A stretch of 64,000 nt of DNA from assembly GCA_019448385.1 (NCBI GenBank), contig JAGTXO010000016.1, positions 496,001-560,000 of the forward strand, in the 5' to 3' direction. Made by a program: the position numbers and the translations under genes. The stretch is from Diacronema lutheri (lineage: Eukaryota; Haptophyta; Pavlovophyceae; Pavlovales; Pavlovaceae). Every line of letters starts with the position of its first letter. Position 1 is the first letter of the stretch. Positions 24,201-36,015 of the stretch are shown here, in pieces. The notes beneath the pieces are model-generated. The model saw only the letters and a list, made by a program, of their open reading frames with translations. It searched no databases and had not been told where the DNA came from.

Positions 24201-27200
24201 GACGGCGAGCGCGGGGCGGTGACCGACCTGGGCGACGGGCGGTACCTGTGTGAGTACACTCGCACGAAGGCGGGCGCGTTGCGCATTGCCGTCGAGCTGC
24301 TGCCGCGCGCTGGCGCCTTCTCCGACTACGCGCACCGTGCGCCCGCCGGCGAGCCAATCAGCGGCTCGCCCTTCCTCGCGTGCGAGTGCGTGCCCGCCGA
24401 GCCGTGGCCGGCGTGCTGCGAGCTCTTTGTCGGCAAGGGCGCGCGGCATGGCGGCGGCTGGGCGGCGCTCGCCGCGACGCTTGGCGGTGGAATGCCCGCC
24501 GCCACCGCCGCCGCCGCCGTCGGCGCGCCGGGTGCGCCCGCAGGCGGCGCGGGTGGCGCGGGCGGCCGCTTCGCGCCGCCCGCAGATAACGGCCGGGTAC
24601 TCGCGCGCCAGCGGTCGGCGGACGCGGCGGCAGCAGCAGCGGGCGTGGGCGCGCTGACGCGCGTGGGCGCGAGCGGCGGTGTGGCTGGCGCGCTCAGCTG
24701 CCGCGCGGGCGAGCCGCTGCCCGACGTCTTCCTTTTCCTGCGCGATCGCTTCTCCAACCCGCTGCCGAGCGGACGTGCCGGCGGCGACGCGGACGAGCGC
24801 GCGCGCGCGCGGCTGCGCGCGGCGTGGGCGCCGCTCGGCGCTGATGGCGAGGTGGACTGGAGCGTGCCGCACGCGCAGTGCACCATGCATTGCGTGCGCG
24901 CCGCTGCCGCCGCCGCCGCCGCCGTCGGCGATCGCACGACGGAGGGGTGCGCGGGCGGCGCAGACGGCACGGACGGCGGCATGCAGGGCGCGCTCTGGCG
25001 GCTCGGCTGCGTGCTGCAGCGGGAAGGGCGGCACGTGCTGCTGCTGCTGCTGCCCGATACGGCGGCGTCCAATGGCGCCGGGCGAGCCGCCGAGCGCGCC
25101 GAGCCCGCCGAGCGCGCGCGCGCGCACCGCACCGCGCTGAGCGCGCATGTGCACGCGTCCTCCCTCGCCTCGCACAACTGCACGGCGCACGGCGCCGGCA
25201 CGCAGCGCGCGCTGCTCGGCTGCGTCGCAGAGTTTCGAATATTGGCGCGGGACATCAAGGCGCTGCCGCGCACAGCCGTGCGCGACGCGCCCTTCCGCGT
25301 GACGCTCCTCGCCGGTGCGCGCGCCGACGGGAGGGGGGGCGGGGGCGGGAAGGGTGGGCGGGCGGCGAGGACTGGGAGCATCACGATCTCGAGCCCTGCG
25401 CGGCGCGCGGGCCCGCCGCGCTCCCGCGCTGCCCTCGTGAGCGTCGGCGCGCGCGCGCGCGCGCGACGCCGCGCGGCGCTGCTCTGACCTCGCTCGCGCC
25501 CCGGCGCGCGCGCCGCGCGCGCTAGGCCCCGGCGCGCTCGACGCGGAGGTCATCGCGCTCGGCGGCGCGGATGGTGCGGGCGGCGGCGGCGGCAACCTTT
25601 CTGAACGGTCGGGTCGGTATGCCGTGCGGTACACACTGAGCGGCCTGCCTGGCGAGTACGTGGTCGGCTTGAGCTGCGGCGGCCTGCCAATCGCTGGCAG
25701 CCCGTTCCGAATCGCGGCGAGCACGCCGTTGGCCGTGAAAGCGCGGCCGCGGCCGCTCTCGCGCGCCGCGTCCGCCGTGGCGATCGGCGCGGCGGGCGCG
25801 GCGGGCGGCGCGGCGCGCCACTCGCTCCGCTCGCGCGCGCTCTCGCTGCGGCCTGTCACCGCCGGCGCGTCCGGCGCCACTGGCGCGTCCGGTGCTACCC
25901 CTGCACCGGCCGCCGCTCGACCGTCGACGTCGCACGCGCCGCGCTCCGGCTCGGCGGTCGCGCTCAGCTCGGCGCTCAGCGCGTCGCTCGGGCTGCGGTC
26001 GGCCTCGCACGCGCCCCGGGCCAAGTCGCGCGCGGCGGCGAGCGCCGCGTCGCTCGACCGCGTGAGCGCGACGCTTGCAACCGTCGCCGCCGACGCGGCG
26101 CCCGCGCTGGCCGCACCGCCCGCGCGGCCTCTCGCGCGCACAGCCGCGGCGGCCACCGAAGCCTCCGGCGCGGTGGCGCGGTCAAGGCTGTCGAGCGCCG
26201 CGCGCCGGCGCGCGCGCGCGACGCCGCCCGCGTGGGCGGTCCTTCCGCGGCCAGCCGGCGATGAGCGCGCGCTCGAGAAGCCGCCGGCGCGCGTGGCGGA
26301 TGCGTGCGCAGGCACGCGTGATGCGCCGCCGTCTACGGGGCCGCGGGCCGCCGACGCGGCGGCGGCCGTCGCAGCCGCGCGCGAGGCCGGCGAGCGCGGC
26401 CACAGTGGTCGGAGCTCGGCTGCGGACGCCGATGCGGTCGAGACGGCCACAGACGCACATGCCGCGCGCGCGCTCTCAGCTGCGCGCCTGAGCGCGCGCG
26501 CCGGGGAGGTGCGCGAGCCGAGCGCGGCGCACGAGCACGCTCAGTGCGCGGCCGAGCTGGCGGCCGCGGCGCGCGCGCTCGGGCGCGCGGCAGGCGCCGC
26601 CGTGGACGCGTGCAGCATCGCCGCCGCAACGCACTGCGCCCCGGGCGAGAGGCGAGCACGCGCGGCACGGCTCGAGGGCGACGGTGTCGCGCGCCTCGCC
26701 GCTGAGCTCGCGAGCTGCGCCGCGCGTGACGGCAAGTGCGCGCTCGCGCGCGCGCGCTCGGCCTCGGCGCTGGCGAGCGCGGGGCATGCGCTCGGCTCAG
26801 GGGACGCCAACGGCTGGGGTTGGGCGTCGGCTTACGTTGGCGGTGCGAGCACGCCGCAGCCGCACCCAGCACACGCCGGTGGCGTGCTGCTCGTCGCAGC
26901 CGAGGGGCACGGGCCCGCGGCGGCACAGGCCTCGCCCTCTGGCGGCGAGCTCGCCGAGTCTGCCGCCCCGCCGCGCATGGCGCGCGGCGCAGGCGCGCGC
27001 GAACGCAGTGCGGGTGCAGGCGCGCGCGGCGCGTGCTGTGGCCTGAGCGGTGACAGCGGCGGTGGTGGCTGGCAACGCCTGGCAATGCCGGGCACGCGCG
27101 CGGCGCTCGCGCTCGGCGCGCGCGCCGCTGCCGGGATAGACGGCGCTCTGGTGGCGCTTGAGGCCCGCCCGCTCGTGGGCGTGGCGAGAGGTCGGGCGGG

Positions 27201-27249
27201 CGAGGTGCTGAGCTCGTGCGGCACGCGCAGCACAGCCGCCCTCGCGTGA
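21297..27249 (+). CDS. Filamin-type Ig-repeat protein (2 exons)
   Basis: Exons 21297-25446 and 25526-27249 give 1957 residues. Several filamin/ABP280-type immunoglobulin repeats are visible through paired signatures: a strand start of the form V.DRFGN (ARDRFGNTC, LIDRFGNACC, LRDRFSNPL) and a strand end of the form DLGDG.Y...Y with GSPF (TDLGDGCYLLEV, TDLGDGRYLCEY, PISGSPFLACE, PIAGSPFRIAAS). Long Ala/Arg/Gly insertions swell the loops. No calponin-homology actin-binding domain is present, so this is not a classical filamin. Repeat-only filamin-like proteins occur in algae and in GEX2-type gamete proteins, but I see no signal peptide or membrane span. The intron (79 bp) is inferred with a GC donor, joining AALVSV to GPGALDAEVIALGG, the usual opening of a filamin repeat. 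The C-terminal 450 residues are low complexity. Confidence 0.75.
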
Positions 27250-27621
27250 AGCGCACCGGCTGCGCGCCCATTACAGTCCATGTCAGGACGACTCATCCCG
27301 ACGTGGACTGTACCAGCCAATTCTGCACCAGCCGCGCGCGGCACTTGCCCACGTCCGTGATCCTAAGCGCGGCACTTGCCCGTCCGCGGGCCGCTGCGCC
27401 GCGATCAACGCGCGCACGAACTCGACCTGCGCGGGCAGGGTTCATTGGCGGAGCGTGGCGAGCGCGGTGGGAGCGTCGAGCGCGCGCGCACGCCTCGTGG
27501 AAAACGCCAGGGGCGCTTAGTCACCACTCACGCCCGCGCCCCGAAGTACTCCGAACGACGGGCCGCCATCGTGCGTCCTCGCGCGGAAGGGAGCCGCTGT
27601 GTCTCGCGAGGCAGGACTGCG
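27250..27621. other. Spacer and probable 5' UTR upstream of PRPF8
   Basis: This 372 bp lies between the filamin-like stop and the PRPF8 ATG. It holds an imperfect inverted repeat at 27273-27311 and a short direct repeat (gcgcggcacttgccc) near 27335 and 27368. No other gene seen. Confidence 0.5.
27273..27311. repeat. Inverted repeat upstream of PRPF8
   Basis: Arms acagtccatgtc (27273-27284) and gacgtggactgt (27300-27311) pair at 11 of 12 positions around a 15-base loop. It could be a hairpin in the 5' leader or a dimer-binding site. Confidence 0.6.
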
Positions 27622-30600
27622 ATGCCGCCCGCCGCGGCGTGCTCGGGCGGCGCGCCCAACGGGGCGGCGCCGGGCCCGTCTGAGGCGCAGCTCGAGGACA
27701 AGGCGCTCAAGTGGCTGCAGCTGAACACGAAGCGCTACTCGGAGAAGCGAAAGTTCGGCTACTCGGAGCACCAGAAGGAGGACATGCCCGCGGAGCACCT
27801 GCGCAAGATCATCAAGGACCACGGCGACATGTCGTCCAAAAAGTTCCGGCACGACAAGCGCGTGTACCTCGGCGCGCTCAAGTACATCCCGCACGCGGTG
27901 TTCAAGCTGCTCGAGAACATGCCGATGCCGTGGGAGCAGGTGCGCATGGTCGACGTCCTGTACCACGTGACGGGCGCGATCACGTTTGTGAACGAGGTGC
28001 CCAAGGTGATCGAGCCGGTCTACCTCGCGCAGTGGGGCACGATGTGGATCATGATGCGCCGCGAGAAGCGCGACCGGCGGCACTTCAAGCGCATGCGCTT
28101 CCCGCCCTTCGACGACGAGGAGCCGCCGCTCGACTATGGCGACAACGTGCTCGACGTCGAGCCGCTCGAGCCGATCGCGATCGACCTCGACGATGAGGAG
28201 GACGCGGCGGTGCATGGCTGGCTGTACGATCACTACCCGCTGCGCTTCACCAAGTTTGTGAACGGGCCCTCGTACCGCACGTGGCAGCTCTCGCTGCCCA
28301 TCATGAGCGCGCTCCACCGCCTCGCGTCGCAGCTGCTCACCGACGTGCCCGACGCGAACTACCACTACCTCTTCGACATGAAGTCCTTCTTCACGGCGAA
28401 GGCGCTCAACATGGCGATCCCCGGCGGGCCAAAGTTCGAGCCGCTGCACCGCGACCTCGACGCCGACGACGACGACTGGAACGAGTTCAACGACATCAAC
28501 AAGATCATCATCCGCCAGCCAATGCGCACCGAGTACCGGATCGCCTTCCCCTTCCTCTTCAACTCGCGCCCGCGCGACGTGCACCTCCCCTTCTACCACC
28601 ACCCGGCGTGCTGCTACATCAAGTCGGACGACCCGGACCTGCCCGCCTTTTACTACGACCCGATCATCAACCCGATCCCCGCGCCCGCGCGCGCTCGCGC
28701 CAGCGCGGACGGCGCCGGCGAGGCCGGCGGCGCGGCGTGGGACGGCGTCGGCGACGACTTTGGCGACGGCGTCGATTTTATGCTGCCCGAGGGGGTGCGC
28801 CCGCTGCTCGAAGAGCTGCCGCTGTACACAGAGCTCACCGCGACCGCCATCGCCCTCTTCTGGGCGCCCAAGCCCTTCAACCAGCGCTCGGGCCGCACAA
28901 GGCGCGCGATGGACGTGCCGCTCGTCAACGCGTGGTACCAGGAGCACTGCCCGCCGCACCACCCGGTGAAGGTGCGCGTCTCGTACCAGAAGCTGCTCAA
29001 GTGCTACGTGCTCAACCAGCTGCACCGCCGGCCGACGAAGAGCATCAACAAGAAGGACCTCTTCCGCACGCTGCGCGGCACCAAGTTCTTCCAGGCGTCG
29101 CAGATCGACTGGGTCGAGGCGGGGCTGCAGGTGTGCCGGCAGGGCTACAACATGCTCAACCTGCTCATCCACCGCAAGAACGTCAACTACCTGCACCTCG
29201 ACTACAACTTCAACCTCAAGCCCGTCAAGACGCTCACGACGAAGGAGCGCAAGAAGTCGCGCTTTGGCAACGCCTTCCACCTCTGCCGCGAGATCCTTCG
29301 TCTCACCAAGCTCATCGTCGACGCGCACGTGCAGTACCGCCTCGGCAACGTCGACGCCTACCAGCTCGCGGACGGGCTGCAGTACACGTTTGCGCATGTG
29401 GGCCAGCTGACGGGCATGTACCGTTACAAGTACCGCCTCATGCGCCAGGTGCGCATGTGCAAGGACCTCAAGCACCTCATCTACTACCGCTTCAACTCGT
29501 ACGCGCGCCGCGCCGCGCGCCGGCGCCTGAGGTGCACGGGCGTGGCGGGTGGGCGAGCACGTCCGGCTGGGCGCGGCCGCTGATTGGCGTGCGCTCCTCC
29601 TCGTGCCCCCCCCCCCCCCTTTCCTCCCCGCCCCGCCCCGCTGCGCGCGCGCGCGCGCACAGTGGTCCGGTGGGCAAGGGTCCGGGCTGCGGCTTCTGGG
29701 CGCCGGGCTGGCGCGTGTGGCTCTTCTTCCTGCGCGGCATCGTGCCGCTCCTCGAGCGCTGGCTGGGCAACCTCCTCGCGCGCCAGTTCGAAGGCCGCTC
29801 GTCGGGCGGCGTGGCAAAGCCCGTCACCAAGCAGCGCGTCGAGTCGCATTTTGACCTCGAGCTGCGCGCGGCGGTGATCCACGACATCCTCGACATGATG
29901 CCCGAGGGGATCAAGGCGAACAAGAGCCGCACCATCCTGCAGCACCTCTCCGAGGCTTGGCGCTGCTGGAAGGCCAACATCCCGTGGAAGGTGCCGGGCA
30001 TGCCCGCGCCGATCGAGAACATGATCCTGCGCTACGTCAAGTCGAAGGCCGACTGGTGGACCAACGTCGCGCACTACAACCGCGAGCGGATCCGGCGCGG
30101 CGCGACGGTGGATAAGACGATGACCAAGAAGAACCTTGGCCGCCTCACGCGCCTCTGGCTCAAGGCCGAGCAGGAACGGCAGCACAACTACCTCAAGGAC
30201 GGGCCGTACGTGTCGGCGGAGGAGGCGGTCGCCATCTACACGACGGCAGTTCACTGGCTCGAGTCGCGCAAGTTCGCGCCAATTCCGTTCCCGCCGCTGT
30301 CGTACAAGCACGACACCAAGTTGCTCATCTTGGCGCTCGAGCGCCTCAAGGAGAACTTTTCGATCCAGGCGCGGCTCAACCAGACGCAGCGCGAAGAGCT
30401 CGGGCTGATCGAGCAGGCGTACGACAACCCGCACGAGGCGCTCAACCGGATCAAGCGGCACCTGCTCACGCAGCGCGCGTTCAAGGAGGTGGGGATCGAG
30501 TTCATGGACCTCTACTCGCACCTGATCCCCATCTACGAGATCGAGCCCCTCGAGAAGATCACCGACTCGTACCTCGACCAGTACCTGTGGTTCGAGTCGG

Positions 30601-32561
30601 ACAAGCGCCGCCTTTTGCCCAACTGGGTCAAACCCGCGGACTCGGAGCCGCCGCCGCTCCTCGTCTACAAGTGGGCGCTCGGCGTGAACAACTTGCACAA
30701 CGTGTGGGACACGTCGGGTGGCGAGTGCGTCGTGATGGTCGAGACGCAGTTCGAGAAGCTCTTCGAGAAGATGGACCTGACGCTGCTCAACCGGCTGCTC
30801 CGGCTGATCGTCGACCACAACATCGCCGACTACATGACGTCCAAGAACAACTGCACGATCACCTTCAAGGACATGAACCACACCAACTCGTACGGCCTCA
30901 TCCGCGGCCTCCAGTTCGCCTCCTTCATCACGCAGTACTACGGCCTCGTCCTCGACCTTCTCGCGCTCGGCCTCACGCGCGCGTCCGAGCTCGCCGGCGC
31001 CGCCGCCGTGCCGAACGACTACCTCTCCTTCGCCGACGTGCAGACCGAGACGCGCCACCCGATCCGACTGTGCGCCGCGCAGCGCGTGCAGCCGCGCCGC
31101 GCCGCGTTGTGCCGGGCGCCGCGCCGGTTGTCGCCTGACCGCCTGACCGCCTGACAACCTGACCCCCCCCCCCCCCCCCCATCCCACCCTCCAGATACAC
31201 GCGCTACGTGGACAAGCTGCACATCCTGTACCGCTTCACGGCGGAGGAGGCCAAGGACTTGATCCAGCGCTACCTCACCGAGCACCCCGACCCGAACAAC
31301 GAGAACATGGTCGGGTACAACAACCGAAAGTGCTGGCCGCGTGACGCGCGCATGCGGCTGATGAAGCACGACGTCAACCTCGGCCGCGCGGTCTTCTGGG
31401 ACATCCAGAACCGGCTGCCGCGCTCGGTGACGACGGTGGAGTGGGACGAGTCCTTCGTCTCCGTCTACTCGAAGGACAACCCGAACCTGCTCTTCAACAT
31501 GTGCGGCTTCGAGTGCCGCATCCTGCCGAAATGCCGCGCGTACGGCGAGCAGCTCACGTCGCGCGACGGCGTCTGGTCGCTGCAGAACGACGGCACCAAG
31601 GAGCGGACGGCGCAGGCGTTCCTGCGCGTCGACGACGCGGCGCTGCGCCAGTTCGAGAACCGCGTCCGCCAGATTTTGATGGCGTCCGGCTCGACAACCT
31701 TCACGAAGATCGCGAACAAGTGGAACACGACGCTGATCGGGCTGATGACCTACTACCGCGAGGCGACGGTGCACACGCAGGAGCTGCTCGACATGCTCGT
31801 CAAGTGCGAGAACAAGATCCAGACGCGCATCAAGATCGGTCTCAACTCAAAGATGCCCAGCCGCTTCCCGCCCGTCGTCTTCTGTGCGCGCCGCGCGCCG
31901 CGCGGCGCATACGCGCGCAGGGCTCGGCCCGCCCTCGCCGCAGCCATCGCTGGCTCACGCGCGGTGCGCCTTTCGCGCTCGCGCAGACACGCCCAAGGAG
32001 ATCGGCGGCCTGGGGATGCTGTCGATGGGCCACGTGCTGATCCCGCAGTCGGACCTGCGCTTCTCCAAGCAGACGGACGCGGGCATCACGCACTTCCGCT
32101 CGGGGATGAGCCACGAGGAGGATCAGCTCATCCCAAACCTGTACCGGTACATTCAGCCATGGGAGTCGGAGTTCATCGACTCGCAGCGCGTGTGGGCCGA
32201 GTACGCGCTCAAGAAGCAGGAGGCGTCCGCGCAGAACCGGCGGCTGACGCTCGAGGACCTCGAGGACTCGTGGGACCGCGGCATCCCGCGCATCAACACG
32301 CTCTTCCAGAAGGACCGGCACACGCTCGCCTACGACAAGGGGTGGCGCATCCGGCAGGACTTCAAGCAGTTCCAGCTGATGAAGTCGAACACCTTTTGGT
32401 GGACGCACCAGCGGCACGACGGCAAGCTGTGGAACCTGAACAACTACCGCACGGACATGATCCAGGCGCTCGGCGGCGTCGAGGGCATCCTCGAGCACAC
32501 GCTCTTCAAGGGGACCTACTTCCCGACGTGGGAGGGCCTCTTCTGGGAGAAGGCGAGCGGC

Positions 32562-32599
<38 letters not shown>

Positions 32600-33454
32600 G
32601 CAGCGCTCGGGCCTCAACCAGATCCCCAACCGGCGCTTCACGCTCTGGTGGTCGCCGACGATCAACCGCGCAAACGTCTACGTTGGCTTCCAGGTGCAGC
32701 TCGACCTGACGGGCATCTTCATGCACGGCAAGATCCCGACGCTCAAGATCTCGCTCATCCAGATCTTCCGCGCCCACCTGTGGCAGAAGATTCACGAGAG
32801 CATCGTGATGGACCTGTGCCAGGTCTTCGACGGCGAGAACGACGCGCTCGAGATCGAGACGGTGCAGAAGGAGACGATCCACCCGCGCAAGTCGTACAAG
32901 ATGAACTCGAGCTGCGCCGACATCCTGCTCTTCGCCGCGTACAAGTGGCAGCACTCCAAGCCCTCCCTCCTCGCCGAGCAGAAGGACCTCTTCGACGGCG
33001 GCACGTGCAACAAGTATTGGGTCGACGTGCAGCTGCGCTGGGGCGACTACGACTCGCACGACATCGAGCGGTACACGCGCGCAAAGTTCCTCGACTACAC
33101 GACGGACAACATGTCCATCTACCCGGCCGAGACGGGCATGATGGTCGGCCTCGATCTCGCCTACAACCTGCACACGGCCTACGGGCACTGGATCCCGGGC
33201 ATGAAGACGCTCGGCACGCAGGCGCTCGCGAAGATCATGAAGGCCAACCCGGCGCTCTACGTTCTGCGCGAGCGCATCCGCAAGGGGCTGCAGCTCTACT
33301 CGTCCGAGCCGACCGAGCCGTACCTCTCGTCGCAGAACTACGGCGAGCTCTTCTCCAACCAGATCATCTGGTTTGTCGACGACACGAACGTCTACCGCGT
33401 CACCATCCACAAGACCTTTGAGGGTACCCTCAGCCGCGCACCGACCGCCCCTTT

Positions 33455-33485
<31 letters not shown>

Positions 33486-35179
33486 TCCTTCTCTTGCGCG
33501 CGCCCACCGGGGGACGGCCGCGCGCGCCGCGCCGTTGCGCCCCGCGCTCGGCTCGGTCGGCTCGGTGCCTGCGCCCCGCGCTCGGCTCTTTCGGCTCGGT
33601 GCCTGCGCCCCGCGCTCGGCTCTTTCGGCTCGGTGCCTGCGCCCCGCGCTCGGCTCGGTCGGCTCGGTGCCTGCGCCCCGCGCTCGGCTCACCGCCGCTC
33701 ACACGCGCGCGCGCGGGGTGGCGGCGACGCCCGGCATCGCTTCTCCCGCGCGGCGCAGGCAACTTGACGACCAAGCCGATCAACGGCGCCATCTTCATTT
33801 TCAACCCGCGCACGGGCCAGCTCTTCCTCAAGGTGATCCACACGTCCGTCTGGGCGGGGCAGAAGCGGCTTGGCCAGCTGGCCAAGTGGAAGACCGCCGA
33901 GGAGGTGGCCGCGCTCATCCGCTCGCTGCCCATCGAGGAGCAGCCCAAGCAGATCATCACAACGCGCAAGGGTATGCTCGACCCCCTCGAGGTGCACTTG
34001 CTCGATTTCCCAAACATTGTGATCAAGGGCTCAGAGCTGCAGCTCCCCTTCCAGGCGACGCTCAAGATTGAAAAGTTTGGCGATCTCATCCTCAAGGCGA
34101 CGCAGCCGGAGATGGTGCTCTTCAACATCTACGACGACTGGCTGCGCTCCGTCTCGTCGTACACGGCCTTCTCGCGCCTCATCCTCATCCTGCGCGCCCT
34201 CCACGTCGACAACGAGCGGACCAAGGTGCTGATGAAGCCGGACAAGGCGACGGTTACGCAGCCGCACCACGTCTGGCCGACGTTGAGCGACGAGGAGTGG
34301 GTGCGCCTTGAGGTCTCGCTCAAGGACCTGATCCTCGCAGACTACGGGCAGAAGAACAACGTCAACGTCGCCTCGCTCACGCAGTCCGAGATCCGCGACA
34401 TCATCCTCGGGATGGAGATCGCGCCGCCCTCGCTGCAGCGGCAGGAGATCGCGGAGATTGACGCGCAGAGCAAGGCCGCCTCGCAGCTCAACGCCACCAC
34501 CACCAAGACCGTCAACGTGCACGGCGAGGTGCGCGCCGCGCGCGCTTTGTCGACCTGCACCGAGAGACGGCGCGCGCGCGCGCTCGCTTTTCAAACAGCG
34601 CTCACGAGGAGCGCTCGACCAAATCCACATTTCCCCTCCCCCTCCCCCTTACCCCTTTCCCCGGGCCTCTGCGTTTCCCGCGAGCGCAGGAGCTGATTGT
34701 CACAACGACATCGCAGTACGAGCAGCAGGCCTACTCGTCCAAGACGGACTGGCGCGTGCGCGCGATCTCGGCGTCCAACCTGCACCTGCGCACGGCCAAC
34801 ATCTACGTGAGCGCGGACGAGACGGCCGAGGGCGGGTACACGTACGTGCTGCCCAAGAACGTGCTCAAGAAGTTTGTGTGCATCGCCGACCTGCGCACGG
34901 AGGTGATGGGCTACATGTACGGCGTCTCGCCGCCGGACAACCCGCAGGTCAAGGAGATCCGCGGCATCGTCCTCGTGCCGCAGTGGGGCACGCACCAGCA
35001 GGTGCACGTGCCCACCCTCCTGCCCGAGCACGACTACCTCAAGGTGCGCCGCGCCACGCACAGCCGCGCCCGCCCGCTCGCTCGCGCGCGCGCGCGCGCG
35101 CCGCCTCCCGCCCGCGTGCGCGCCGCTGCCTGCCGCTGCCCGCCGCTGCCCGCCTTCGCGCGCTCACTCCGCACCCCCG

Positions 35180-35212
<33 letters not shown>

Positions 35213-35894
35213 CCCTCCCTTCTTCCTCCTGCCCACCTGTGCTGCAGGGCATGGAGCCGCTTGGCTGGTTGCACACGCAGCCGCAGGAGCTGCCGCAGCT
35301 CTCGCCCACCGACGTGAGCATGCACGCTCGGATCATGGCGGACAACAAGTCGTGGGACGGCGAGCGGACGATCATCATCACCACGTCATTCACGCCCGGC
35401 TCCGTCAGCCTCGCCGCGTACAAGCTGACGCCGTCCGGTTACGAGTGGGGCCGGCAGAACCGCGACTCGGCGGCCAATCCGCACGGCTACCTGCCGTCGC
35501 ACTACGACAAGGTGCAGCTGCTGCTCTCCGACCGCTTCCTCGGCTTCTTCATGGTGCCGGACAACGACATCTGGAACTACAATTTCATGGGCGTGCGCCA
35601 CTCCGCCAACATGAAGTACGATCTCAAGCTCGCCATTCCAAAGGTTTGGCAACCCGCACGTGCTGCCGCGCGCGTGCGCGCCAACCGGTCTTTCGCTGCC
35701 CGCGTTCGGACGCCGCGCCCGACCGGCGATTCACGTGCGCGCGCACGCGCGCGTCTGTGGTTTGGCTCGCGCGTCGCGCGTTGCAGGAGTTTTACCACCA
35801 GATTCACCGGCCATCGCACTTCCTCAACTTTGTGGGCATGGAGGAGTCGGCCGCTGGTGCTGCCGCCGCCGACCGCGACGACATGTTCTCGTGA
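27622..35894 (+). CDS. PRPF8: Pre-mRNA-splicing factor 8 (PRP8), spliceosome core (8 exons)
   Basis: PRP8 is the large U5 snRNP protein that cradles the spliceosome active site. Exons: 27622-29498, 29663-31069, 31195-31883, 31987-33423, 33759-34528, 34690-35043, 35248-35643, 35787-35894, total 2345 residues against 2335 in human. Identity is very high throughout, for example [72 protein letters not shown] and [19 protein letters not shown]. The reverse-transcriptase-like, linker, endonuclease-like, RNase H-like and C-terminal Jab1/MPN domains all follow, ending HRPSHFLNF. Every intron boundary was fixed by conserved protein (for example RFNS|GPVGKG, HPIRL|YTRYVDK, VVFY|TPKEIGG). Introns are 103-335 bp, several with long C runs before the acceptor. 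Start chosen at the first ATG before the conserved core; the N-terminal 20 residues are not conserved. Confidence 0.97.
33457..33484 (+). repeat. 28-bp poly-C tract in PRPF8 intron 4
   Basis: Unbroken C run near the 5' side of intron 33424-33758, so it is not adjacent to the acceptor and is unlikely to act as a normal polypyrimidine tract. Confidence 0.8.
33538..33690 (+). repeat. 34-bp minisatellite in PRPF8 intron 4
   Basis: About four and a half head-to-tail copies of a 34-bp unit beginning gcgccccgcgctcggctc; copies differ mainly at a ggt/ttt triplet. Wholly intronic. Confidence 0.85.
35180..35211 (+). repeat. 32-bp poly-C tract in PRPF8 intron 6
   Basis: C run about 36 bases upstream of the acceptor of intron 35044-35247. 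Shorter C runs sit in intron 1 (29606-29619) and intron 2 (31163-31180). Confidence 0.85.
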
Positions 35895-36015
35895 GGCTGC
35901 CCGTCAGTCGCGCAGCGTGAGGCTGCCCAGATTGCTGAGCGAGCACTCGTGGGTTTGCTTTGGTTTGCTTGCTCCCCTCTTAGTGTCCGTGCAGCTGCGT
36001 TCAGTAGATTTTCAT
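35895..36015. other. Convergent spacer with a short direct repeat
   Basis: This 121 bp holds the 3' ends of PRPF8 and the PH-FYVE-RING gene. The sequence ttcagtagatt occurs twice, 16 bases apart, at its right end. Confidence 0.5.
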
